A stretch of DNA of 64,000 bases from the NCBI RefSeq assembly GCF_030269445.1, contig NZ_BSTJ01000003.1, positions 1 to 64,000 of the forward strand. Reading direction: 5' to 3'. The position numbers and the translations under genes were made by a program. This document shows, piece after piece, positions 15,342 to 23,953 of the stretch. This stretch comes from Actinoallomurus iriomotensis (GTDB lineage Bacteria; Actinomycetota; Actinomycetes; Streptosporangiales; Streptosporangiaceae). Positions within the stretch are counted from its first letter, which is position 1; the number at the start of each line of letters is the position of its first letter. Under the pieces are notes generated by a model that was not told where the DNA came from, did not search any database, and was given only the letters and a program-made list of their open reading frames with translations.

Positions 15342-17469
15342 CCGGCTCGAGCGCGCGTACGGCGGCGGCCAGGGCGAGGGGGACCGCGATGGCCAGGGCG
15401 ATCCCCGGGACGCTGATCCCCGAGTCCTCGACCAGAAATCCGATCATCGAGGTGGCGAAAGCACCGCTCAGGCCCGCGCGCAGCGCGGGTGCCCGCCCAT
15501 AGGCCAGTTCCAGAGCACCGGCACGCCACCGGGTCGGGCGGATGAGCGCCAGCCACAAGAACAGCAGCGCCGCCACGGTCAAGATCGTGAGTTCCGGGGA
15601 GTGACCGACGCTTCGCAGCATCGCGCCGGCCTTGCGGCTCACGACCGTGGCGGCCTGCCCGTTCAGTACCTGGCCGGCGAACTCGCCGAGGTGCGTGCGA
15701 TGCGCGGGAGGCCGCAGGTGGTCGACGAACGCCGAGGTCGCGATGACGGCCACACCGGCGACCACGCACCCCACGACGTGCGCCGGTGAGATCCGGCGAC
15801 CGGCGACGATCAGGGCGGTGATGACGATGCCGGGGACGAAGGCGATGGTGCCGCCGAATTTGGCGCCCCAATCCGGCCACGCGGTCACCACCTCGGCGGC
15901 CGCGCCGAGTGCCAGCACGACGAGCACGGCCCCACGGCGATGTCCGCGGGTGACCAGAAGGTGAGCGAGGCCGGCGGCGGTGAGCAGAACCGCGGTGGCG
16001 TAGGCGGCGAAGGCGATGTTCGCGAAGCCGTAGAAGCGTCCCGCGATGATCGGGTTGTAGCCGGTCACGCTGTTCCACTGCAGCCGTGCGCCGGTCATCA
16101 CGTCGGCGGCGAAGGTGACCATGGTCAGGGCTGCGATGATCGTGCCGGGCGCGATCACGTCGCGCCGCCACCGGCCGGCCAGTGCCGCCGCGACGATCAG
16201 GATGTCGAAGCCCGCGACGCAGGCGAGCATCGTGGTGACCGGATGAGGGGAACGCGACCACGGCAGCAGGTTCACCAGATAGGTCGCCAGCGGTCCGGCC
16301 GCCCCGCACAGCGCGACCGTCCGGGTCGCCGCCAGAACGCGGCGCCGTCGTCGGCCCTGCCAGTCGCGCCGCAGCGCCAGTGCCCCTGCCGTGTACAGCA
16401 GCAGTTGCCCGGCCATGAAGGCGATCCAGAACGGCGTCATGGAGTGCTGGCTGATCTCGGCGGCGCGGTTGGCGTCGCTGAGCCAGGACGCCGCCGCGGC
16501 CACCGTGACCGGCTCGCCGTTCGGATGCCAGGCCCTGCCGACCACGGTGCCCGGAACCGGGACGCCGGCGGCGGACAACGCGCCGGCGGTCAGGTCGGTC
16601 AAGGTCACCAGACCCTGCCGGCGGGTCGAAGCGGAGGTCAGATATCCCGGCCGAGCGGCCGGAGCCGCCAGGACGACGTGCAGCGAGTTCCGCCGGGAGG
16701 TATCGGACACGCCCGCGACCAGGACTTTCGCCGACGCCGGAAGGGCAGTGAGCACGATGCCGATCCGGCGGTCGGCCTGGCGCACGGCGGCCGCCCGCCG
16801 CGTTCGGGTGATGTCGACCGATCCGGCGCTCTGGATGTCCTCCACATCCACCACCGCCAGCCGCGCCGAGGCCCAGGCAGCGGGGGGAACGGCCTCCGGC
16901 GCCGACGCGTAGAAGTCGACGCGTCCCTGGTCGTCGGCCGCGGCGAACGCCGCCCCCGGCCCGGCCGCCATCGTCAGCCCACCGGATCGGTGGATCGCCG
17001 TGCCCAGCGAACCGACCGATGCGGCGTACTCGCCCCGCAGGTTCCGGGCACGGATCCCGGCGAAGCCGGGCAGGACCGCCCCGGACCCGCTCGCCGACGG
17101 CGACGGAGGCAGGCCGCACTCCCTTGGGGCGCCACTGCCAAAAGATGCGCGTTGACCTGCGGAGACCGTCAGCCAGCCGTCCACCGGGCAGGTGACACCG
17201 GAGACCGTGTAGGTGGACATGTTCGCCAATTCCGCGCGTCCGGCCAGGCGCCACAGGTTCGGGGTACCGCGCGGGCCGAGGTCGTCCCACCGCAACCCGG
17301 GCACGCCCACGACCACGACCGGCCCGGCGGTGTTCGTCCTCGTGGCGGCGTGCGCCGTCCCGGGCCCCAGTGCACCTCCGAACAGTGCGACCAGGAGAAC
17401 GAGCACCGGCAGGCGACGCCACGGCCACCCTGCGATCGGCCACCGCGCGCCGGAACAGCTCAGCCGCAT
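15322..17469 (-). CDS. Large membrane protein with an N-terminal extracytoplasmic alkaline-phosphatase-like domain
   Basis: 715 residues. A signal peptide (LPVLVLLVALFGGALGPGTAHA) is followed by about 320 exported residues beginning VVVVGVPGLRWDDLGPRGTPNLWRLA, which resembles the metal-binding start of the alkaline-phosphatase/sulfatase superfamily. From about residue 350 there are ten or more hydrophobic helices. I cannot assign a substrate. The architecture suggests modification of a surface or lipid-linked molecule, which is inference. Its 3' end overlaps the CpaB-like gene by 20 bases on the opposite strand. Confidence 0.75.
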   Translation of the reverse strand: MRLSCSGARWPIAGWPWRRLPVLVLLVALFGGALGPGTAHAATRTNTAGPVVVVGVPGLRWDDLGPRGTPNLWRLAGRAELANMSTYTVSGVTCPVDGWLTVSAGQRASFGSGAPRECGLPPSPSASGSGAVLPGFAGIRARNLRGEYAASVGSLGTAIHRSGGLTMAAGPGAAFAAADDQGRVDFYASAPEAVPPAAWASARLAVVDVEDIQSAGSVDITRTRRAAAVRQADRRIGIVLTALPASAKVLVAGVSDTSRRNSLHVVLAAPAARPGYLTSASTRRQGLVTLTDLTAGALSAAGVPVPGTVVGRAWHPNGEPVTVAAAASWLSDANRAAEISQHSMTPFWIAFMAGQLLLYTAGALALRRDWQGRRRRRVLAATRTVALCGAAGPLATYLVNLLPWSRSPHPVTTMLACVAGFDILIVAAALAGRWRRDVIAPGTIIAALTMVTFAADVMTGARLQWNSVTGYNPIIAGRFYGFANIAFAAYATAVLLTAAGLAHLLVTRGHRRGAVLVVLALGAAAEVVTAWPDWGAKFGGTIAFVPGIVITALIVAGRRISPAHVVGCVVAGVAVIATSAFVDHLRPPAHRTHLGEFAGQVLNGQAATVVSRKAGAMLRSVGHSPELTILTVAALLFLWLALIRPTRWRAGALELAYGRAPALRAGLSGAFATSMIGFLVEDSGISVPGIALAIAVPLALAAAVRALEPVTGRGW

Positions 17470-17672
17470 GCCCGCGAGCCTCTCACAACGGATCAGCCGA
17501 GGCGGTAACCGGTCGTTCCAGAGACCCGCCGACCGGAGCTCGCCGGTGACTGCTGGATGAGATGCCGCGGCGCGCGAGGGAGGTCATTCACGCCGCCGCG
17601 AAGACGCGGAGCTAATCGCGTACGCGGAAAAACCGGTTGCCGCTCCTCCCCCGCGCGTTCAGGCTGGCGAGC

Positions 17673-18488
17673 ATGAGCGCTGCCGGCTCCGCCCCATCGC
17701 GCACGTTGCGCGGCAGGGTCGCGCTCGTCACCGGGGTCAGCCGCCGGGCCGGTATCGGGTTCGCGGTCGCGCGGAGGCTGGCCGGGCTCGGGGCCGGGGT
17801 GTTCCTCCACCACCACGTTCCGCATGACGTCGAGCAGCCCTGGGGTGCCGATCCCGGCGGGGTCCAGGCGGTGGTCGGCGGTGTCCGTGACGTCCTCGCC
17901 GAAGACGCCTCCGTTCACCACCTCGGGCTGGACCTCGGCGAGCCCGACGCGCCCGAGCGCCTCGTCGACGCGGCCGTGGCGGCGTTCGGCCGTCTCGACA
18001 TCCTCGTCTGCAACCACGCGCGCAGCGGAGGCGACGGGCCGCTCGGCACGCTCGACGCCGCCATGCTCGACGCGCACTGGGCCGTGAACACCCGCTCCAC
18101 CATCCTGCTCACCCAGGCGTTCGCCGCCCGGCACGACGGGCGGGCGGGCGGCCGGGTCATCCTCATGACCTCCGGGCAGAACCTCGGCCCGATGCGCGAC
18201 GAGGTCGCGTACGCCAGCGCCAAGGGCGCCCTCGCCGCCATCACCCCGACGCTGGCCGACCACCTCGCCGACCAGGGCATCACCCTCAACGCGGTCAACC
18301 CCGGGCCGGTCGACACCGGCTACGCCCCGCCCGCCGCCCACGAGGAGGTACGCCGGCGCTTCCCGGCCGGCCGCTGGGGAACACCGGACGACCCCGCCCG
18401 CCTCATCGCCTGGCTCGCCACCGACGACGCCTCCTGGATCACGGGTCAGGTCATCAACAGCGAGGGCGGCTTCCGCCGCTCGGTCTGA
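17673..18488 (+). CDS. SDR-family oxidoreductase
   Basis: 271 residues from ATG at 17673. The Rossmann motif is VALVTGVSRRAGIGFAVARRL, and the catalytic Ser/YxxxK appears as LMTSGQNLG...VAYASAKGAL. GPVDTGYA and WITGQVINSEGG follow the FabG-type pattern. The usual NNAG motif reads CNHARSGG, a departure that may affect cofactor packing. It is an NAD(P)H-dependent ketone/alcohol oxidoreductase of unknown substrate. Gene remnants follow directly downstream. Confidence 0.88.
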   Translation: MSAAGSAPSRTLRGRVALVTGVSRRAGIGFAVARRLAGLGAGVFLHHHVPHDVEQPWGADPGGVQAVVGGVRDVLAEDASVHHLGLDLGEPDAPERLVDAAVAAFGRLDILVCNHARSGGDGPLGTLDAAMLDAHWAVNTRSTILLTQAFAARHDGRAGGRVILMTSGQNLGPMRDEVAYASAKGALAAITPTLADHLADQGITLNAVNPGPVDTGYAPPAAHEEVRRRFPAGRWGTPDDPARLIAWLATDDASWITGQVINSEGGFRRSV

Positions 18489-18513
18489 GCCGTCGACGAT
18501 CAGGCGTCGCCGG

Positions 18514-18588
18514 CATCCTCGGTGAACGCCCGGTGTCGCCCGGCTCGGACCGTAGTCGCAGGTCACCGCGGTGTTCCTTGGACCACGC
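18514..18588 (-). pseudogene. Remnant of a histidine-kinase C-terminus
   Basis: On the minus strand one frame reads KEHRGDLRLRSEPGDT. This is nearly the same as KKHRGDLRVRSEPGDT near the end of the intact kinase at 22.5 kb, and the DNA is about 87% identical over 55 nt by eye. The rest of the kinase is absent and the sequence then leaves frame. The orientation matches the intact kinase, so the two form direct repeats about 4 kb apart. Confidence 0.6.
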
Positions 18589-18615
18589 GGTTCTTGCTCG
18601 TGGCCGGCTCCTCCG

Positions 18616-19103
18616 TCAGCTCCGGAAGGCGGCGGCGTGGTCGGCGACCCACTCGGCGTACGTCCGTGCGGGACGACCGAGGATCTTCTCCACCTCGTCG
18701 GTGACCGCCTCCGCCGGCCCGGCGCCCCGGGCGTACCTGGCCAGCAGTGCCTCGACGAACGGTGCCGGGAAACCTCGCTGGACCATGGCCTGCTTCACCG
18801 CCTCCGCCGGGACCTCCTGATAGCGCAGCGGCCTGCCCAGCACCTCGCCGATGATGGCCGTCATCTCCTCGTGAGACAGGGATCGCGGCCCGGTCAGCCG
18901 CACCCGCCGGCCCGTCAGGTCATCGGTGAGCAGCGCGCGGGCGGCGACCCCGGCCAGATCCCCTTCGTGGATCACCGCTTCGGTGAAGGCCGCGTACGGC
19001 CCCCGTACGACGTCACCCGCGTCGGGCCGTGACGGGTCGCCCGCGACGACCTCGGCGTCGGCGGGCAGACCGGCGGTCCCCGGCTCGCGGGTGACGGCAC
19101 GGA
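18616..19103 (-). pseudogene. Degraded NmrA-like NAD(P)H-binding protein gene
   Basis: The last 119 codons form a good C-terminal half of an NmrA/atypical SDR protein (MIHEGDLAGVAARALL...RVRLTGPRSLSHEEM). Upstream in the same frame is VRAVTREPGTAGLPADAEVV, a segment belonging about 25-45 residues into such proteins. The two join with the middle roughly 100 residues missing. The first strand-loop-helix (the GATGxxG nucleotide loop) is missing too. No plausible start codon precedes it. This is an internally deleted, 5'-truncated gene. Confidence 0.7.
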
Positions 19104-19147
19104 CCTTACATCCACCGCAGGGTCGCCGAATGCCGGAGGGCGTACGG

Positions 19148-19741
19148 TCAGGGCCTCGCCGCAGGGAGGATCACGCGGTCGACGATGTCCTCGAGGTGGG
19201 ACCGGGGCGGCACCGTCCCGTACATCAGCAAGTGCTGGAACAGCAGTGCGGGCCCGGTCCTGGCCAGGAGGGGAACCGCCGCCTCGGCGCGGATCTCACC
19301 TCGGCCGACTCCTCTGAGCAGGACGTCGAGGACCACCTGCAGGCGAGGTTCGAGGACCCGGTCGCGGATTACGGTGACGAGGGTGTTGTCGGCGGAGTCG
19401 TGCAGTTCGGCGGCGACGGCTTGGAGCGCGAGCCGGCCGAGCCCGTCGAGAAGCCGGTGCATCCGCTCGAAACAGGTCAGCAGATCCTCACGCACGCTGC
19501 CGGTGTCCGGCGTCTCCTCCATCGGCGGGAGCGCATGGGTGACCGCTTCGGCGACGAGGTCCTGCTTGCTCGACCAGCGCCGGTACAGCGACGACCGGCC
19601 GATCTTGGCTCGCTGGGCGATCCGGTCCAGGGCGAGGTCGGCGTAGCCGGCCTCGGCCAGTTCGTTGAGCGTCGCGGCGTAGATCGCCCTTTCCAGGTCG
19701 GCGCCTCTGCGACGTGTGGAGCCGGGAGCCTTCTCCGTCAC
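19148..19741 (-). CDS. TetR-family transcriptional regulator
   Basis: 197 residues. The N-terminal HTH reads LERAIYAATLNELAEAGYADLALDRIAQRAKIGRSSLYRRWSSKQDLV, followed by an all-helical TetR_C-like ligand domain. It is divergent from the FAD monooxygenase across 154 bp. A near-perfect 17-bp palindrome overlaps the monooxygenase promoter, so this protein is its likely repressor. The inducer is unknown. Confidence 0.92.
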   Translation of the reverse strand: MTEKAPGSTRRRGADLERAIYAATLNELAEAGYADLALDRIAQRAKIGRSSLYRRWSSKQDLVAEAVTHALPPMEETPDTGSVREDLLTCFERMHRLLDGLGRLALQAVAAELHDSADNTLVTVIRDRVLEPRLQVVLDVLLRGVGRGEIRAEAAVPLLARTGPALLFQHLLMYGTVPPRSHLEDIVDRVILPAARP

Positions 19742-19841
19742 CGTCGCTCCTTTCTCTGCGAGGTCATCGACTCTACTGTGGTCGGCTACTCGTCTTAGGG
19801 TACAGATCTCTTCACAAAAACATCCACCATAGCCAGTGCGT

Positions 19842-19870
19842 TTGACTGTTTAAAGTACACACTGTCTACT
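19842..19870 (+). promoter_or_regulatory. Monooxygenase promoter with TetR-type operator
   Basis: A TTGACT -35 (19842-19847) is 17 nt from TCTACT (19865-19870). The 17-mer AGTACACACTGTCTACT (19854-19870) is an inverted repeat broken only by one C:C mismatch in each arm and the centre. It covers the spacer and -10, a classic repressor position. Confidence 0.65.
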
Positions 19871-19895
19871 ACTGGAGATCGAACGAGGAGGGCGC

Positions 19896-21140
19896 ATGGA
19901 CGCGAGATCGGACTCCGCCGAGGAGGTAGTGATCGTGGGCGCGGGACCGACCGGGCTGACGGCCGCCCTCCGGCTCACCCAACTCGGCGTTCCGCACGTG
20001 GTGCTCGATGCCGCCGCGACGCCGACACAGACGTCGAACGCCGCCCTGGTCCACGCGTCGACCCTCGAGCTCCTCGCCGAGCTCGGCGCCGCCGACCAGT
20101 TGATCGAGGCGGGTGGCAAGGTCGTCCGTATCGTCATGGTCGACCGGGGCAGGGTGCTGGCACGCATCGGACTGACCGGCGTCCCGAGCCGCCATCCCTT
20201 CGCCCTCAGCGTGCCGCAGAGCACCACGGAACAGGTCCTCCTGAGGAGACTGGGGGCGTCCGTACGGCGCGATCACCGCGTGACCGCGGTCCGCGAGGAC
20301 GGAGACGGTTACCTGGTCACGGGCACGGCGGGCTCCCCAGCCGGGCCGGTTCCCTTCGAGGTGAGGGCCCGGTACGTGATCGGCGCCGACGGCTCGAACA
20401 GCGTGGTCCGATCCGCTGCCGGTCTGGACTTTCCCGGGGAGACCTATCCGTCACAGTTCGTGCTGGCCGACGCCGAGCTCGCCGGCCGACCGTTCGCGGA
20501 CGACGAGGCCACCATCAACCTGTCGGCCCAGGGAGTGACCGTGATCGGCCGGTTGCCCGGCGGCACCCACAGGATCATCGCGACGGTGGTCCCCGGATTC
20601 GACGTCCCGCGGGCGCCCGGCAGGGCGTACATGGACTCCCTGCTCAGTGAGCGCGGCATCGACGCGAGGCTCGCCGCCGACCCGGTGTGGTCATCGCGTT
20701 TCCGGGTCCATCACCGGGTCGCGGACCGGTTCCGGGTCGGTGGCGTGTTCCTCGCCGGGGACGCCGCCCACGTACACAGCCCGGCGGCCGGCCAGGGCAT
20801 GAACACCGGGATCGCCGACGCCTACGACCTGTCGACCAGGCTGGCAGCGGTGCTCAACGGGCTCGCCGCGGAGCCGGTCCTCGACGGTTACGAGACCGAG
20901 CGCAGGGCCGCGGCGCTGGAGGTGCTCCGCTTCACCGACCGGATGACGAAGCTGGCGACGCTGAACGGCCCCGTCGCCCGTACGGCGCGCCGCGTCGCCG
21001 TCGGAACCGGGAGCCGGATCGGACCGCTCCGGCATCAGGTCACCATGTGGATCACGGGCCTGAAACGCAGCCCGCTGCGAAGCGACCTGCCCTTGGTCAC
21101 ACCTCGCCGCGCCGAGCCGACGCGTGAGGAGTCCCGGTGA
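19896..21140 (+). CDS. FAD-dependent monooxygenase (PHBH-fold)
   Basis: 414 residues. The FAD motifs are EVVIVGAGPTGLTAALRL (GxGxxG), RYVIGADGSNSVVRSAAG (DG motif) and GVFLAGDAAHVHSPAAGQGMNTGIADA (GD motif). These are the three signatures of class A flavoprotein hydroxylases, which use NAD(P)H and O2 on aromatic or polyketide substrates. It ends about residue 400 without the C-terminal thioredoxin-like domain of larger relatives. It overlaps the next gene by GTGA and is probably TetR-controlled. Confidence 0.92.
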   Translation: MDARSDSAEEVVIVGAGPTGLTAALRLTQLGVPHVVLDAAATPTQTSNAALVHASTLELLAELGAADQLIEAGGKVVRIVMVDRGRVLARIGLTGVPSRHPFALSVPQSTTEQVLLRRLGASVRRDHRVTAVREDGDGYLVTGTAGSPAGPVPFEVRARYVIGADGSNSVVRSAAGLDFPGETYPSQFVLADAELAGRPFADDEATINLSAQGVTVIGRLPGGTHRIIATVVPGFDVPRAPGRAYMDSLLSERGIDARLAADPVWSSRFRVHHRVADRFRVGGVFLAGDAAHVHSPAAGQGMNTGIADAYDLSTRLAAVLNGLAAEPVLDGYETERRAAALEVLRFTDRMTKLATLNGPVARTARRVAVGTGSRIGPLRHQVTMWITGLKRSPLRSDLPLVTPRRAEPTREESR

Positions 21141-22411
21141 TCGACTTTCCCCTGCTGTCATCGCGTGAGCGGGACCGCCGCTGGGCGCTGGCCCAGCGGC
21201 TCATCGAAAGCCGCGGCCTGGCGGCCCTGCTCGTCTACGGCGAGCCCGAAGGCGCCGGAGTCCCGCACTTCGCCGCCGACAACTACTTCACCGGTGACCG
21301 CACCGGTGGCGTCGTCCTGATACCGAACGGTGAACCGCCGCAGTTGTTCGCGCCGGTCCATCTCATGGTCGGCGGCCACCATGAGGCGGTCCGGCGCGGT
21401 GACGACACCTGGCTCGAACCCGGCCAGTTCATCACTCACGCCGAGCGCCGGCCGGCCGGCGCCGCGAGGGGCGGCGCGTTCATCGCCGAGTGCCTGCGCG
21501 AACGCGGGCTCGCGACGTCCACGATCGGTGTCATCGGTCTCGGCGCGGCGGCGTTCCATCCGGACGGCATCATCCCGGCGGGAACCTGGCGCGAGCTCAC
21601 CGAACGGCTCCCCGACGCGACGCTGGTGCCCGTCGACGCCGAGTTCATCGCGGCGACCCGGTGCCTCAGCGACGAGGAGCGCGACCTGGTGCGCTGGTGC
21701 GGGCGCGCGGGAGAGGCGATGTGCGCCGCCATCATCGAGGCCTCGGCCGCCGGCGTGCCGGAGAACGTGCCGTACGCGGCCGGCATCGCCGCGAGTCTGC
21801 GGGCCGGCGCGCATAACAGCGGCAGCGTGTTCGTCGTCGCGCCCGGCGGCGAGAGCGTGGAGTGGGGCCCGCCGAGATGGACCTACCGCGCCCAGCCCCC
21901 GCGCGTCCTCGCCGACGGTGACGTGGTGCTCGCCGAGCTCTTCCCCGTCTACGGGATGCGGGAGACGCAACAGCAGCTCACCGTCGCGATCGGGGAGACG
22001 CACCCCGGCACCGACCGCGCGGCGGCCGCCGCCGAGGCGAGCTACGACGCCGCGATCGCCGCCATCCGGCCAGGCGTCACCTTCGCCGAGGTCGTCCGTG
22101 CCATGAACGAGCCTGTCGAGGAGGCCGGAGGCTGGAATCTCACTCCGCTCATCCACACGTTGAATCCCCTGGACGCCTTCAGCGGCTGCGGACTTCCCGG
22201 CGAGCAGGTCCCGGCCATCGACAGGTACGGAGCGGTGGGAGGCGTGTCCACCGTGGGCGGCGACCTCGTGCTGAAGGCGGGCATGACCCTCGCGCTGGAA
22301 CCGAACTGCGTTCTCGGCCGCCGACGGGTCAACATCGGCGGCACCGTCATCGTCACCGAGGACGGGGTCGAGGAGGTCAACACGCTCCCGAGAGTCATGC
22401 ACCGGGTCTGA
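21137..22411 (+). CDS. M24-fold (creatinase/Xaa-Pro peptidase-like) protein lacking most metal ligands
   Basis: 424 residues from GTG overlapping the monooxygenase stop. Residues about 10-150 fit a creatinase N-terminal domain and about 170-424 fit the pita-bread M24 fold. In active metallopeptidases two Asp, one His and two Glu bind metal. Here the Asp-Asp region reads GDVVLAELFPVYGMRETQQQ and the last Glu site reads VNIGGTVIVTEDG, so only the Glu in LALEPN is clearly kept. A metal-independent hydrolase (as creatinase is) or a lyase-type relative is likelier than a peptidase. Co-transcription with a monooxygenase suggests a shared catabolic or tailoring substrate. Confidence 0.8.
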   Translation: MIDFPLLSSRERDRRWALAQRLIESRGLAALLVYGEPEGAGVPHFAADNYFTGDRTGGVVLIPNGEPPQLFAPVHLMVGGHHEAVRRGDDTWLEPGQFITHAERRPAGAARGGAFIAECLRERGLATSTIGVIGLGAAAFHPDGIIPAGTWRELTERLPDATLVPVDAEFIAATRCLSDEERDLVRWCGRAGEAMCAAIIEASAAGVPENVPYAAGIAASLRAGAHNSGSVFVVAPGGESVEWGPPRWTYRAQPPRVLADGDVVLAELFPVYGMRETQQQLTVAIGETHPGTDRAAAAAEASYDAAIAAIRPGVTFAEVVRAMNEPVEEAGGWNLTPLIHTLNPLDAFSGCGLPGEQVPAIDRYGAVGGVSTVGGDLVLKAGMTLALEPNCVLGRRRVNIGGTVIVTEDGVEEVNTLPRVMHRV

Positions 22412-22467
22412 GCTCGACATCTGGGAGTGAACGCGATGGTCATCACGCTCTGAGGAAGGAAACAAAA

Positions 22468-22554
22468 ATGCGTTTGCGCACGGCACTGGTGAGCGTGGCG
22501 GCCGACCGGCCTTGGTCTCAGACCTGGGTCAGTCCTCGTCCGAGCCTTCGGTGA
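22468..22554 (+). pseudogene. Stub: intact RBS and start of a truncated gene
   Basis: GAGGAAGGAAACAAAA precedes an ATG, then MRLRTALVSVAADRP, the start expected for an exported protein. After about 15 codons the frame runs antisense into the 3' end of the histidine-kinase gene and stops at 28 residues. The translation signals are strong but no gene body remains. Confidence 0.5.
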
Positions 22555-23953
22555 ACGGCAGCAGCACCTCGAACCGCGTGTCCCCCGGCTCGGACCGTAC
22601 CCGTAGGTCGCCGCGGTGCTTCTTGACCACGATCCGCCACGAGATGTCCAGGCCCAGCCCGGTGCCCTCGCCCACCGGCTTGGTCGTGAAGAACGGTTCG
22701 AAGATCCGCTGGGTGAGGTCCGCCGGCACGCCCGGGCCGGTGTCGCCGATCTCCACCAGCAGCCGGTCGTTCTCCCTCGCCGTACGGATCGTCAGCCGCC
22801 CGTCGCCGTTCATCGCGGAGACCGCGTTGTCCACCAGGTTCGTCCAGACCTGGTTGAGCTCTCCCGCGTACGCGGGGATCTGCGGCAGGGACCGGTCGTA
22901 GTCCTTGACCACCTCGATGTGCCCGAGCTTGCCGGAGAGCATGATCAGCGTCGAGTCGATGCCGTCGTGCACGTCGATCCACTGGTACGGCGCGCGGTCC
23001 ATCTGGGAGTACTGCTTGGCCGCCGCCAGCAGCGTGGAGATCCGCGTCGTGGCGTCCTCGATCTCGCCCATCAGCGACTCGGTCTCCACGGCGTACCCGA
23101 GCCAGCGCAGCGCCGCGTTGAGGAACTCCTCGCCCACCGCCGCGTGGACCTCGTCCAGGCGCTCCACCGTGATCCCGGCCGGGACGAAGACCGCGGCCAG
23201 GTCCCAGCCGTCGGTGATGTCGTGGTCCTCCAGCCAGTCGGACAGCTCGTCCTCCCGGTCGCTGGTCTGGATGGCGGTCAGCTTCGGCGCGTCCGCGACC
23301 TGCTTGACCAGCACCTCCTGCACGTCGATGAGCTGTTCGAGGAGGTTCGGGTCGATGTCCTTGCTGGCGAGCAGCGCGAGTTTGTGCCGCATTCCGGCGA
23401 CGCGTTCGCGCAGCGAGGACGTGGCGCGGACGGCCGCGGCGGCGGGGTTGTTCAGCTCGTGGGTCAGACCGGCGGACAGCGCGCCGAGTGCGAGCAGGCG
23501 TTCGCGCTGGCCCACGACCGCGTCGGTGTTGCGCCGCCCGAGGAACATGCCCTCCAGCAGGTGCGCGGCCATCGGGAACCACTCGGCGAACTTCGCGCCG
23601 AACTCCGCGGCCGGCAGCAGGAAGAACGCCGCGTCGGTCAGCGCGTGCACCGAGGCGGAGTACCGCTGCTCGCCGCGCTGGCCCATGAGGAACTGGGTGG
23701 CGCCGGCGTACGCCCCGCGCTGGTCGCTGCGGACCATCTCCAGCTCGTCGCCGTGCACCACCCGCGTCATCCGCAGCGTGCCGGACAACAGCACGTAGAA
23801 GCAGGTCGCGGGATCGCCCTCGCTCAGGACCTTGGTGCCCTCGGCGTACTCCTCGACCTCGCCGTTCGCGCTCACCCAGGCGAGCTGGTCGTCCGTGAGC
23901 TTCTCGAAGAGGAAGAGCGTGCGCAGTTCGTCCGGGGAAAGTCGCGTGCTCAT
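22529..23953 (-). CDS. Histidine kinase with N-terminal cyclic-nucleotide-binding-like sensor
   Basis: 474 residues. About 8-130 is a CRP-type cNMP-binding fold (LFLFEKLTDDQLAWVSANGEVEEYAEGTKVLSEGDPATCFYVLLSGTLRM). About 155-190 is the dimerisation/phosphoacceptor box LSAGLTHELNNP, where His is the phosphosite. About 340-470 is the HATPase domain: N box NQVWTNLVDNAVSAM, G1 GDTGPGVP, F box FEPFFTTK, G2 GTGLGLDISW. There is no membrane helix, so it senses a cytoplasmic ligand or redox state. Its start overlaps the stop of the receiver-reductase gene (ATGA), so the two form one operon. Confidence 0.9.
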   Translation of the reverse strand: MSTRLSPDELRTLFLFEKLTDDQLAWVSANGEVEEYAEGTKVLSEGDPATCFYVLLSGTLRMTRVVHGDELEMVRSDQRGAYAGATQFLMGQRGEQRYSASVHALTDAAFFLLPAAEFGAKFAEWFPMAAHLLEGMFLGRRNTDAVVGQRERLLALGALSAGLTHELNNPAAAAVRATSSLRERVAGMRHKLALLASKDIDPNLLEQLIDVQEVLVKQVADAPKLTAIQTSDREDELSDWLEDHDITDGWDLAAVFVPAGITVERLDEVHAAVGEEFLNAALRWLGYAVETESLMGEIEDATTRISTLLAAAKQYSQMDRAPYQWIDVHDGIDSTLIMLSGKLGHIEVVKDYDRSLPQIPAYAGELNQVWTNLVDNAVSAMNGDGRLTIRTARENDRLLVEIGDTGPGVPADLTQRIFEPFFTTKPVGEGTGLGLDISWRIVVKKHRGDLRVRSEPGDTRFEVLLPFTEGSDED

